A stretch of DNA of 64,000 bases, taken from assembly GCF_030814315.1 (NCBI RefSeq), contig NZ_JAUSUV010000003.1, positions 248,001 through 312,000 on the forward strand, in the 5' to 3' direction. Within the stretch, counting starts at the first letter, position 1. Every line of letters starts with the position of its first letter. The DNA comes from Croceifilum oryzae. GTDB taxonomy: Bacteria; Bacillota; Bacilli; Thermoactinomycetales; Thermoactinomycetaceae. Below, one piece after another: positions 56,533 to 64,000 of this stretch. A model generated the notes under the pieces. The model searched no databases. It was not told the DNA's origin and saw only the letters and a program-made list of their open reading frames with translations. The position numbers and the translations under genes are program-made.

Positions 56533-57755
56533 TACATTTCGTCTGCTTTTCGGGCGATTTCACTTCGATAGATGAAGGGTAGTTCTACTTCACCGTAATA
56601 AGGCTGTCCGCGGAATACTTCCGATAAGCGTCTCATCCCGTTATTGATTCCTTCATAACTAGTATGGTCAACTTGCGCTTCGAAGTCTCCATCAATAATG
56701 AGTTTGGAATCTTCTCCGACTCGTTGGACTGCGAGCTTCATAAGATCTACATCCAAGTTTTGTGCTTCGATAATGTAGACAATTGCCTTCATACCCGTTG
56801 TATCAAATCCTCGGATGTCACTAAAAGGGAGTAGCAATAGCTTGGGAGGTTGTTTCTCTTTTTCATTTCCTTTCATCAGCTCTTCCAATACCATCTTATC
56901 GCCAAATTTACTACATAGCATGGATCCAATAGCGGAATCCATGATTTTCTCATCCCGTGTCCCTGGATAAAATCCTAATTTGGCACTATTTCTAGCCGCC
57001 ATAGGGTTTACGAAACAGATGAGACGATCATATTTGCCTTTTTCAATCTGGTGCATAGCGTAGTTCAGAGCGATTAGCGATTTTCCAGTCCCTGCCTTTC
57101 CCTTGACTACAGTCATAGGATTGTTTCGTAAACTGTCAAGGGCACAACGCTGATAAGCATCTCGAGGTGAAAATTTACCAAAATAGATGGTTTCAAATCC
57201 CCGTGGACGAACATGTGTATGAGTTTCACCAGTCCATCGAAGTAAATCTACGTGTTTGTTGTCGTTGTTGATGACGAGGTATTGGTTTGGAAGCAGTTCA
57301 AAGACGTTTTCATCAAGATTATGAAGTAAGCTTGCATAACGCTCGTCATCCACATCTGCTTCGAGGTATCCTGTATACGCGCACTCATCTTGATCTAGTT
57401 CCAAAACTTGAATTCCTAAACCTCGAGCCTTCTGCTTTAAAAGCAGGTCATTTGTGATAATTCCATACTGATTATCTACACAGCATTGTAGAATTTTATT
57501 ATCAGCATAGTTTGGATCAAATTGATCTCCAAGCTGTACCTGGTAATCCTTGGTATCGAAAACCATTTGTGCTTGATTTTGTTCAATATATCGAGTAGCC
57601 ACACGAGCATCATAAGCTAGACGTGGATTATGACTTAACTTATGTTTCTCTAGCTCTCGAAGTACCATCGCTGTGATGACGAATTTTGCATCCTGTAGTT
57701 CTTCTGGACAGCTTATCCCTGTCAAAAGTACATTTGTATCAATGACATATTTCAT
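56532..57755 (-). CDS. PIN domain and PhoH-type ATPase fusion
   Basis: 407 residues. N-terminal PIN nuclease domain (1-130) with acidic residues MKYVIDTNVLL, LRELEKHK, NYADNKILQ and ITNDLLL; PhoH ATPase domain from about 200 with Walker A VKGKAGTGKSLIALN, PhoH loops SPRDAYQRCALDSL and the final QPYYGEVELPFIYRSEIA. Homologues (YlaK, PhoH2) are RNA-directed ATPase-nucleases. The expected Walker B DEAQN reads IEAQN here. Before the ATG the ribosome site GGGGG is inside a GGGGG-TT-CCCCC palindrome. Confidence 0.88.
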   Translation of the reverse strand: MKYVIDTNVLLTGISCPEELQDAKFVITAMVLRELEKHKLSHNPRLAYDARVATRYIEQNQAQMVFDTKDYQVQLGDQFDPNYADNKILQCCVDNQYGIITNDLLLKQKARGLGIQVLELDQDECAYTGYLEADVDDERYASLLHNLDENVFELLPNQYLVINNDNKHVDLLRWTGETHTHVRPRGFETIYFGKFSPRDAYQRCALDSLRNNPMTVVKGKAGTGKSLIALNYAMHQIEKGKYDRLICFVNPMAARNSAKLGFYPGTRDEKIMDSAIGSMLCSKFGDKMVLEELMKGNEKEKQPPKLLLLPFSDIRGFDTTGMKAIVYIIEAQNLDVDLMKLAVQRVGEDSKLIIDGDFEAQVDHTSYEGINNGMRRLSEVFRGQPYYGEVELPFIYRSEIARKADEM

Positions 57756-58223
57756 ACAGGGGGAACCCCCGATCCCTTTGATGTTAACTCAAGGTTTTGG
57801 AACACTTAGTGTATGGTTTACATCATAAGTGTTACCTGTTTTATCGAAATTAGATCCTGTATATATTGGCATGGAAAAGACTGGATATTGTTCTAACGGA
57901 ACCCCTCGTACATTTTATGAGATTGATTTGTTTTTGGCACGTACATGAATTGATAGTCATCTGGATGAACCGAATGTAACCCTTAGGATTCGCATCATCC
58001 TCCATGAATATGGCGTACGGAGCAAAAAAAATTATTTTATTGATACCTAATTCTATGGTACAAGTGATGGGAACCATTTTGCAAGATAAAAAGTGGGAAA
58101 AATCAAACTCTTAAGGAAAAACAGATCAAAAAACCAAAAAAAAGTTTTTCTTGGTATCTCCAATTTTTTGCTACAATAATATTGCTATGTAAGATTCATA
58201 CTGAATAAAAAGGGGGCGTCATT
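57756..58223. other. intergenic region before bdbD
   Basis: 468 bases, no supportable gene on either strand. Contains a short inverted repeat AACACTTA/TAAGTGTT (57801-57833) upstream of the PhoH gene and an A/T-rich stretch before bdbD with a possible TTGGTA -35 at 58151. Confidence 0.45.
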
Positions 58224-58934
58224 ATGGCAAATCGCCATAAACAAAAAGGAAAGCGCGATAATACTACCATTGTCTTTATTACTTTATTAGTATTGTTCTT
58301 GGGCGTTGGAGTTTACTCATTAGTAAACATGTTTAGTTCGGAGAAAAAATCCGATGCAGTTCAATCAGATAAAGTGGTTGATCTAAAGGTGGAGAAACAA
58401 GCTTCAATCGGAAAAGCTGATGCACCGATTAAGATTGTAGAGATCGGGGACTTCCGTTGTCCACACTGTAAAATGTTCCATGATCAACACTACTCACAGC
58501 TAAAATCATATATTGATTCTGGAAAGGTACAATTTACGTTTGCCCCGTTCCAATTTATGAAACCGGAACCCCTCGTGGCAGGAATGGCAGCCAAGTCGGT
58601 AATGGCACAAAATAAAGATGCTTTTTGGAAATTTTACGACGCTGTTTATAACAATCAAGTGGAGTACAATAAACTGGCAGAAGGAAAAGCCACTGATTTT
58701 CTAGTTGACTTGATCAAGAAAAATATTCCTGAGGTGAGTGCCGATCAAGTAGCCAAGGATATTAAATCTGACAAGTACAAAGCAGATGTGGAAGCGGACA
58801 ATAAGTACGTAGAATCCCTCGGTATATCGGGAGTGCCAGTTGTGTATATCAATGGCAAAATGGCAACCGATGCTGAAATCAACAATTTCCAAGCTTTTAA
58901 AGCTAGATTGGATAAAGAACTAGGTGGGAAATAA
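58224..58934 (+). CDS. bdbD: thiol-disulfide oxidoreductase BdbD (DsbA-like)
   Basis: 236 residues. Membrane anchor at about 16-38 (TIVFITLLVLFLGVGVYS), extracytoplasmic thioredoxin-fold domain with active site FRCPHCKMFH and cis-Pro loop SGVPVVYINGK. Introduces disulfides in secreted proteins; reoxidised by BdbC encoded next. Stop and bdbC start overlap by one base. AAAAGGGGGCG before the ATG. Confidence 0.92.
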   Translation: MANRHKQKGKRDNTTIVFITLLVLFLGVGVYSLVNMFSSEKKSDAVQSDKVVDLKVEKQASIGKADAPIKIVEIGDFRCPHCKMFHDQHYSQLKSYIDSGKVQFTFAPFQFMKPEPLVAGMAAKSVMAQNKDAFWKFYDAVYNNQVEYNKLAEGKATDFLVDLIKKNIPEVSADQVAKDIKSDKYKADVEADNKYVESLGISGVPVVYINGKMATDAEINNFQAFKARLDKELGGK

Positions 58935-59353
58935 TGAATTTCTTATCTAGATACGCTCTCTACTTTGCCTGGATTGTCTCGATTATCGCTACTGGAGGCA
59001 GTCTCTACATGAGCGAAATATTGGGCTGGATACCATGTGATCTTTGTTGGTACCAGAGAATCTTGATGTATCCGCTGGTTGTCCTACTTGGTATTGCCAC
59101 ATTTCGAGATGATCGGGAAGTGGGGAAATATGTATGTTCTCTTGCGGGCATAGGGATGTTGATTTCAAGCTATCATATTTTAGTCCAACAAGTGCCGTCT
59201 ATTGGGGGAATGCTCAAATGTAAGGTTGGCATTCCGTGTAGCCAAGATTATTTGAATTGGTTGGATGGTTTCATTACGATTCCAGTCCTTGCATTTATTG
59301 GTTTTTTCTTGATTTTGATTTTTACTTGGTTTAGCAGAAAAGAAGCTGAATAA
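58934..59353 (+). CDS. bdbC: quinone-dependent disulfide oxidoreductase BdbC (DsbB-like)
   Basis: 139 residues, four helices. Redox pairs: IPCDLCWYQRILMYPL (CxxC with the DsbB WYQR tail) and, in the second loop, KCKVGIPCSQDYLNW. Passes electrons from BdbD to menaquinone. Translationally coupled to bdbD (TAATG). Confidence 0.94.
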   Translation: MNFLSRYALYFAWIVSIIATGGSLYMSEILGWIPCDLCWYQRILMYPLVVLLGIATFRDDREVGKYVCSLAGIGMLISSYHILVQQVPSIGGMLKCKVGIPCSQDYLNWLDGFITIPVLAFIGFFLILIFTWFSRKEAE

Positions 59354-59448
59354 AAATAGGTGATCTGCGTTCGGATACTAGTCCAGCCAATTAGATATCT
59401 TGTACATAAATTAAATCATGGGAAACTTCCCAAAGAGGAGGTATTCAC

Positions 59449-59640
59449 ATGAGTGGTTTAAATGGCGGATGTTATGAGGGCGGCGGCTTCGGTTTTGGCT
59501 GGGGCGGCGGTGGTATCTGGATCATTCTAGTTATTCTTGCCATCGTCTGCGTCTTCTGCTGTTGCGGCTTCTTCGGCTTCGGCGGTTGGGGAGGAGGCTG
59601 GGGCGGTGGTAGAGGAGGTTGCGGCTTTGGTGGTTGTTAA
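59449..59640 (+). CDS. Gly/Trp/Cys-rich small membrane protein
   Basis: 63 residues behind GAGGAGG. Gly-aromatic N-terminus (GGGFGFGWGGGGIW), one helix (IILVILAIVCVFCCC) and a Gly/Trp/Arg tail with terminal Cys (GGCGFGGC). Resembles the composition of YjcZ/small spore-coat-associated membrane peptides, but no match is certain. Directly downstream of the disulfide pair bdbDC, in the same direction, which may be relevant for its seven Cys. Confidence 0.65.
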   Translation: MSGLNGGCYEGGGFGFGWGGGGIWIILVILAIVCVFCCCGFFGFGGWGGGWGGGRGGCGFGGC

Positions 59641-59699
59641 TCATAAACCATTGATCTAACTAAGATTAGTGGGGTAGATGATAATCACCGAGGAGTGCC

Positions 59700-59741
59700 T
59701 ATAGAGATCTCTTAAGAGATTAAGAGATCTCTATTCTTATA
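59700..59741 (+). terminator. terminator
   Basis: Perfect stem TATAGAGATCTCTTA and complement with a short loop, then TTCTTAT; weak T-run. Confidence 0.65.
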
Positions 59742-59781
59742 AGCTTGAAAAAAATGATACATAAAATTGGAGTGTCACATA

Positions 59782-60891
59782 ATGGGGAAATCAGGAGAAG
59801 GTAAGGCGTCGTTCGAATCCATGCTTAAGGAACTAACGGAGGCGGCAGGACCACCAGGATTTGAAAGAGCTGTATGGGAAGTGATGGAGCGCTATGCTGC
59901 CCTCTATGCAGATGAGACACATAGAGATCGCCTAGGCAGTTTTATTGCTCGTAAGGGAAAGACAGGTCCTAGAATTATGATTACGGGACATATGGACGAA
60001 GTTGGATTTATGGTTACCCGTATCACAGATGATGGGTTTCTTAAATTCCATCCACTAGGTGGCTGGTGGGGACAAGTCCTCCCTGCTCAGCGTGTAGAAG
60101 TGATCACATCTAAGGGAAGGCATTTAGGTGTAGTTGGTTCTGTGGCTCCTCATTTATTGGAGGCAGCCAAGCGTAAAAAGGGTGTCGAGGTAACTGACTT
60201 ATTTATCGATCTAGGTGTGGAGAGTAAAGAAGAGATTGATCAATTAGGAATAAGACCTGGAGACTTTATCATCCCATATTCTCCTTTTACAACGATGAGT
60301 AACGAAAATCGCTGGCTGGCAAAGGCGATGGATAATCGTCTAGGCTGCGCGGTAGCATTAGATGTGTTACGGGAATTATCAGAGGATGGTATTTTGCATC
60401 AAAATCAAGTATTTTCAGTAGGAACGGTTATGGAGGAAGTAGGGTGTCGTGGGGCGATTACTTCTGCACAAGTAGTAGATCCAGATATCTCGATTGTGGT
60501 AGATGTAGGGATTGCAACTGATTCCCCAGGAACGACCAATCCGCATGCGGATACCAAAATGGGAGGGGGTCCACTTCTCGTCCTATATGATGCAGGTCAT
60601 ATTGCCCACTGTGGCATGATTGATTTCGTGAAGCAGGTTGCCGAGGAAGAGGGTATTCCGTACCAGTTTGAGGTCATCACGGGTGGTGCGACAGATAATC
60701 GTTTTATCCACACTCATAAAACAGGAGTACCAAGTATCAGTCTAGGTGTACCAACTCGCTATATTCATAGTCATTCTTCGATCTTAGATCGTCGAGATTG
60801 TGAGGCATTGGTTCGTTGGATTGTTGCGATTGTGAAACGTCTTGATGAGGCTAAGGTGAAGGAAATTCAAGGAGTTTTCGCGGCAAAATAG
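59782..60891 (+). CDS. ytoP: M42 family aminopeptidase YtoP
   Basis: 369 residues. Cobalt/zinc aminopeptidase of the glutamyl-aminopeptidase/endoglucanase-like M42 family. Metal and catalytic residues: TGHMDEVGFMV (His, Asp), KAMDNRLGCAVALD (Asp), TVMEEVGCRGA (Glu pair), VDVGIATDSPG (Asp), GVPTRYIHSHSSI (His). ATG 59782 follows GGAGTG. Homologue and neighbourhood agree with B. subtilis YtoP. Confidence 0.92.
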   Translation: MGKSGEGKASFESMLKELTEAAGPPGFERAVWEVMERYAALYADETHRDRLGSFIARKGKTGPRIMITGHMDEVGFMVTRITDDGFLKFHPLGGWWGQVLPAQRVEVITSKGRHLGVVGSVAPHLLEAAKRKKGVEVTDLFIDLGVESKEEIDQLGIRPGDFIIPYSPFTTMSNENRWLAKAMDNRLGCAVALDVLRELSEDGILHQNQVFSVGTVMEEVGCRGAITSAQVVDPDISIVVDVGIATDSPGTTNPHADTKMGGGPLLVLYDAGHIAHCGMIDFVKQVAEEEGIPYQFEVITGGATDNRFIHTHKTGVPSISLGVPTRYIHSHSSILDRRDCEALVRWIVAIVKRLDEAKVKEIQGVFAAK

Positions 60892-60905
60892 GTTTCATTC
60901 AAAAT

Positions 60906-60941
60906 AAAAACACCAAGTTGTTTCACTGGCTTGGTGTTTTT
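60906..60941. terminator. bidirectional terminator
   Basis: Perfect 12-bp stem AAAAACACCAAG and complement, 12-base loop; lies between convergent genes. Confidence 0.9.
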
Positions 60942-60945
60942 ATGG

Positions 60946-61509
60946 CTATTTACAAGTTATTTGTTCTGACCAAATTCTCTGAAGTGTGGTGCCTTTGGGG
61001 CAAAAAGTAACTTGGAACACATCCGGATTAGATAAGGATTTCCATTCCTGAAACCCGATTTGAGGATCAAAGTATTTGAGGATGCAAGTCATAAGATTCC
61101 CATGTGTAACAAAGACAACCGTAGATTCTTCACTTTCTAACTCGCTTCGAATCAGGGGAGCAACACGTTGAAATGCTTGTCGGTTGGATTCTCCTCCTTC
61201 GACTGAAAAGTCAAGATTTTCGAAGCTTTGCTCCAATATCTCGATCCAATTATCAAGTGGGTCAGGAGAGAGAATTCTTTCGGATAATCGCTCATCTTTG
61301 AGAATCTTTTTTTGCAAATGTTTTGCGAGTGGTTGAATCGTTTGGATTGCACGTTTATAAGGGCTTGAAATAATTTTGGAAACGCTCTCATTTCGGTTTA
61401 TGAAAAATTTAGTCAATTCGTCTGCTTGCGTAAATCCTCTCGTAGTTAGGGGAGCTTCCCGATCTTGCCCCTCTGCGTCACAATGGCGGACAACGATAAG
61501 TGATTTCAA
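60946..61509 (-). CDS. histidine phosphatase family protein (SixA/GpmB-like)
   Basis: 187 residues from TTG 61509, behind AAAGGAGG. Catalytic RHCDAEG near residue 8, SSPYKRAIQTIQPLA, the acidic donor region (SERILSPDPLD, EGGESNRQAF) and the second His in VVFVTHGNLMTCIL. Removes phosphate from a small molecule or protein; substrate unknown. Confidence 0.88.
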   Translation of the reverse strand: MKSLIVVRHCDAEGQDREAPLTTRGFTQADELTKFFINRNESVSKIISSPYKRAIQTIQPLAKHLQKKILKDERLSERILSPDPLDNWIEILEQSFENLDFSVEGGESNRQAFQRVAPLIRSELESEESTVVFVTHGNLMTCILKYFDPQIGFQEWKSLSNPDVFQVTFCPKGTTLQRIWSEQITCK

Positions 61510-61611
61510 CGGGCCCCCTCCTTTACCATTTATACCTATCATATCAAATCGTGAAGAGCTGAACAATGTTGTTTTTGAAAACGTTTTTAAAAAAGAATAT
61601 TCAGTATTAAA

Positions 61612-61642
61612 AACCAAAAAGAGGCTGAAATAATCAACCTCT
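61612..61642 (-). terminator. terminator after sspI
   Basis: Minus strand AGAGGTTGA/TCAGCCTCT with a G-T pair, followed by TTTTTGGTTTTT. Confidence 0.75.
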
Positions 61643-61652
61643 CGTGTATGGC

Positions 61653-61889
61653 TTAAGGACCAAATGGATCAGGCTTAGGACCTGTCGTGATTTTATGGTG
61701 GAGTGTATCAATCATTTGATTGCGATCTGGTTCGTTGCTATTATTCCAAATGACTTCAAATAGCACACCTAGTCCTGGTAGGAGCTTTTCGTCGCCTTGC
61801 TTGATCGAATCGACGATCATTCCCTCTAATTCTTGTTCAGCCATGCCACTAATATTATGTAAGACAGCACCACGGATATTAAAATTCAA
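61653..61889 (-). CDS. sspI: small acid-soluble spore protein I
   Basis: 78 residues. Similar to SspI of Bacillus: NFNIRGAVLHNISGMAEQEL, IVDSIKQGDEKLLPGLGVLF, EVIWNNS. A forespore protein expected under sigma-G control. TTG start behind AAAGGAGG; it is divergent from ysgA, as in Bacillus. The C-terminus (TGPKPDPFGP) is longer than usual. Confidence 0.9.
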   Translation of the reverse strand: MNFNIRGAVLHNISGMAEQELEGMIVDSIKQGDEKLLPGLGVLFEVIWNNSNEPDRNQMIDTLHHKITTGPKPDPFGP

Positions 61890-62001
61890 TGGATGTGCCT
61901 CCTTTACACTATTTTTCAATAGAATGACCGATTATGAGTTACTTTATCCAATATGCCGGCAATGGTATAATGAATGAACCAATTTGAAGGAGTTCGGATA
62001 C

Positions 62002-62793
62002 ATGCTTTGGACAATGATTACTTCTGTACAAAATACAGCCTTAAAAAGATGGAAAAAGATAAAGACGAGAAAAGGACGTAAAGAACATCAAAGCTTCTTG
62101 ATCGAAGGAGAGCATTTGATTCAAGAAGCGATTCGATCTGGAGCGAAGTTCGTCGCTTTGATGGTAGAAGAACAACAGGAAAAATGGGAGATGTTTTTTA
62201 GCACCCATCAAGTAGAAGCCCCGTACTATGTACTTTCTTCCCCGATCTTTCAATCACTTGTGGAAACCGAAACGCCTCAAGGGGTGATGGCAGAAATTGA
62301 GATGCACAGGTGGGAGGAAAATGATTTATTGGAGCGAGGCACTTCTACATTTCTCTTATTAGATGAAGTTCAAGACCCAGGAAACTTAGGGACGCTATTG
62401 CGGACGGCACAAGGGATGGGGGTTACGGGAGTATACCTCGGTCACGGTACGGTAGATCTATATAATCCCAAAGTTGTTCGTGCTACGATGGGTGCGATTT
62501 TTCATGTGCCGATTTTTCCGCGTAATTTAGACCTCGCGATCCAATCGATGAAGCAAAAAGGGATTACCATTGTAGGTACATCCCCGCACGCAGGTCAGTG
62601 TCACTTCGATTATTCTTTTCCTGATCGGACTGCGATCTTGCTTGGAAATGAAGGACGTGGCGTAAATCCAGATGTCCTAGCCCAAGCAGATGTTGAAGTG
62701 CAAATTCCGATGCCAGGGAATACAGAGTCTTTAAACGTATCCGTAACGGGAGCGATCTTAATGTATGAACGAGTGCGCCAGTCTTATCGATAA
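62002..62793 (+). CDS. ysgA: TrmH family RNA methyltransferase YsgA
   Basis: 263 residues. N-terminal substrate-binding domain (KIKTRKGRKEHQSFLIEGEH), SPOUT catalytic domain with motif 1 LDEVQDPGNLGTLLRTAQGMG, motif 2 AILLGNEGRGV and motif 3 VQIPMPGNTESLNVSVTGAI. 2'-O-ribose methylation of rRNA or tRNA is expected. ATG 62002 after GAAGGAG. Precedes pheS as in Bacillus; TATAAT at 61966 may be its -10. Confidence 0.92.
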   Translation: MLWTMITSVQNTALKRWKKIKTRKGRKEHQSFLIEGEHLIQEAIRSGAKFVALMVEEQQEKWEMFFSTHQVEAPYYVLSSPIFQSLVETETPQGVMAEIEMHRWEENDLLERGTSTFLLLDEVQDPGNLGTLLRTAQGMGVTGVYLGHGTVDLYNPKVVRATMGAIFHVPIFPRNLDLAIQSMKQKGITIVGTSPHAGQCHFDYSFPDRTAILLGNEGRGVNPDVLAQADVEVQIPMPGNTESLNVSVTGAILMYERVRQSYR

Positions 62794-62797
62794 TCGA

Positions 62798-62826
62798 TTG
62801 CAAGCTGAGGCTGACTTCGTTATAAT
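62798..62826 (+). promoter_or_regulatory. promoter of the pheS T-box leader
   Basis: TTGCAA, 17-base spacer, TATAAT; it begins right after the ysgA stop. Confidence 0.85.
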
Positions 62827-62832
62827 AGCGAT

Positions 62833-63137
62833 AATCATGAATGTGGAAAATGAATGACGGCGATGAGCAAGATTAGTAAGCAGAAGTGCTCCTTTTTAGG
62901 GAAGAGGCATCCTAGACTGCAAATGCCTCTAAGGAAGCGACTGCCGAATTCACTTGTGAGCTGAATCTTTGAACAGAAGACGGATTCATGTCTTCCGAGT
63001 AAAGGGTTTCCGGTCTAAGCCACCGTTACCAGGTTCGAAAGTGGAAAGAAGGTGCTTTGTTTGTCTTAGCCTTTCTTTCAAAAAGGGTGGTACCACGGAA
63101 AGACTTTCGTCCCTTTATAGGGGAGGGGTCTTTTTTA
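62833..63137 (+). promoter_or_regulatory. T-box leader before pheS
   Basis: About 300 bases. T-box AAAGGGTGGTACCACGG at 63082-63098, terminator with GTCCCTTTATAGGGGAGG core (63101-63130) and six T. Candidate Phe specifier TTC at 62949-62951, preceded by GAA and followed by A as usual. Senses uncharged tRNA-Phe. Confidence 0.93.
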
Positions 63138-63177
63138 TTTTGGCTTGAAAATTTATTGAATATAGGGGTGTTTTCCC

Positions 63178-64000
63178 ATGCGTGAACGTTTAGAAAGTCT
63201 ACGTACTGAGGCGTTACAAGAAATTCAATCTGCTACTGAAATGGAATTAATCAAGGATTTAAAAGTAAAATATCTCGGCAAAAAAGGGGAACTAACAGCC
63301 GTATTACGTGGAATGGGTTCTTTATCGGCTGAAGAACGTCCTGTGATTGGTGGACTTGCGAATGAGGTACGAGCTGCGCTTGAGACAGCCTTCGCTCAAA
63401 AAAGTGAATCGTTAGAAACAGCGGAGTTAGAAGCTAAATTGCAAAGTGAAACCATCGATGTAACACTACCAGGTGCATCACTGGAACCAGGTTCGATTCA
63501 TCCACTTCATTCTGTGATTGAGCAAATTGAAGATATTTTTATCGGAATGGGCTTCGAGATCGCAGAAGGTCCAGAAGTAGAGCTAGATCACTATAACTTT
63601 GAAATGTTAAACCTGCCTAAGGATCATCCAGCTCGTGATATGCAGGATTCTTTCTATATCACTCCTGAAATTTTGCTCCGTACACATACCTCTTCGGTAC
63701 AAGGGCGCACATTGCTTGCGAAAGAAGGGGAAGTACCTGTTCGAATCATTATGCCAGGGAAAGTATATCGCCGTGATGATGATGATGCGACCCATTCACA
63801 CCAATTTACTCAAATCGAGGGCTTGGTAGTGGATCGTGGCGTATCGATGGGAGAATTAAAAGGGGTATTACTACAACTGATTCAGAAGATGTTTGGTCCC
63901 GATACAGAAGTACGTTTACGTCCTAGCTACTTCCCGTTTACTGAACCGAGTGTAGAAGTGGATATTTACCATCCAGAAAAAGGGTGGCTGGAAATCCTAG
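63178..64000 (+). CDS. pheS: phenylalanyl-tRNA synthetase subunit alpha, partial (3' end outside window)
   Basis: 274 residues present. Coiled-coil N-terminus ([38 protein letters not shown]), then the class II core: [100 protein letters not shown] 63178 after AGGGGTG. Charges tRNA-Phe with PheT, expected next. Confidence 0.96.
   Translation, partial: MRERLESLRTEALQEIQSATEMELIKDLKVKYLGKKGELTAVLRGMGSLSAEERPVIGGLANEVRAALETAFAQKSESLETAELEAKLQSETIDVTLPGASLEPGSIHPLHSVIEQIEDIFIGMGFEIAEGPEVELDHYNFEMLNLPKDHPARDMQDSFYITPEILLRTHTSSVQGRTLLAKEGEVPVRIIMPGKVYRRDDDDATHSHQFTQIEGLVVDRGVSMGELKGVLLQLIQKMFGPDTEVRLRPSYFPFTEPSVEVDIYHPEKGWLEIL

Noticed and set aside
57850-58077. 75-codon minus-strand frame in the gap before bdbD
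   Set aside because: No ribosome site, no recognisable domain, composition unlike coding neighbours.

Overview
The window reads as chromosome of a moderately AT-rich, endospore-forming Bacillales bacterium. Gene order follows the Bacillus subtilis ytoI/ytpI-dnaE-ytsJ-accDA-pfkA-pyk-fxsA-ytvI-citZ-icd-mdh-phoPR-polA-mutM-ytaF-coaE-gapB-nrdR-dnaB-dnaI-ytxC-thrS-infC-rpmI-rplT-sspI-ysgA-pheS order closely. Sporulation genes (sspI, ytvI, ytaF, ytxC), a huge collagen-like protein of exosporium type and a futalosine-pathway menaquinone gene (mqnC) are present. A member or relative of Thermoactinomycetaceae is my best guess, but only a guess.

Layout. 0-1.3 kb: a methyltransferase fragment divergent from a glycosyltransferase-like gene. 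1.4-9.1 kb: ytoI and ytpI separated by an accessory block with a small gene plus the wreck of a larger one, an 875-residue collagen-like protein, a tandemly duplicated SnoaL-like gene and a TetR regulator with matching operators. 9.3-31.4 kb: dnaE, malic enzyme with an FCD-GntR regulator and a striking operator, acetyl-CoA carboxylase subunits, the lower glycolysis pair pfkA-pyk, the TCA trio citZ-icd-mdh, two PH-domain membrane proteins and the phosphate two-component system phoPR. 32-42.7 kb: polA, mutM, ytaF, coaE, a lytic transglycosylase, gapB (with CcpN-type site), nrdR and the primosome genes dnaB-dnaI. 42.7-47.9 kb: tRNA-Phe/Gly/Leu, an unknown gene, mqnC, a YkyA-like lipoprotein, a YdjM-like membrane protein and ytxC. 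48-52.5 kb: T-box-controlled thrS, a catalytically dead-looking exonuclease-fold protein and the L20-leader-controlled infC-rpmI-rplT operon. 52.7-62 kb: a small unknown, a marR-MFS efflux operon, a methyltransferase, a PIN-PhoH ATPase, bdbD-bdbC, a Gly/Trp/Cys-rich small membrane protein, the M42 peptidase ytoP, a SixA-type phosphatase and sspI. 62-64 kb: ysgA and a T-box leader in front of pheS, which runs off the window.

The most interesting signal outside genes is a family of intergenic elements with inverted-repeat ends. Two large copies (about 20.70-20.96 and 31.57-31.77 kb) differ in sequence but preserve nested helices through compensatory changes, which points to a selected RNA or DNA fold. 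A deletion derivative lies upstream of mqnC and a single end-fragment near 46.29 kb. Other notable points are a probable AUC start codon for infC, a GntR/FCD operator over the malic enzyme start site, PhoP boxes before phoP, a PhoH Walker B substitution and two Cys-rich small membrane proteins.
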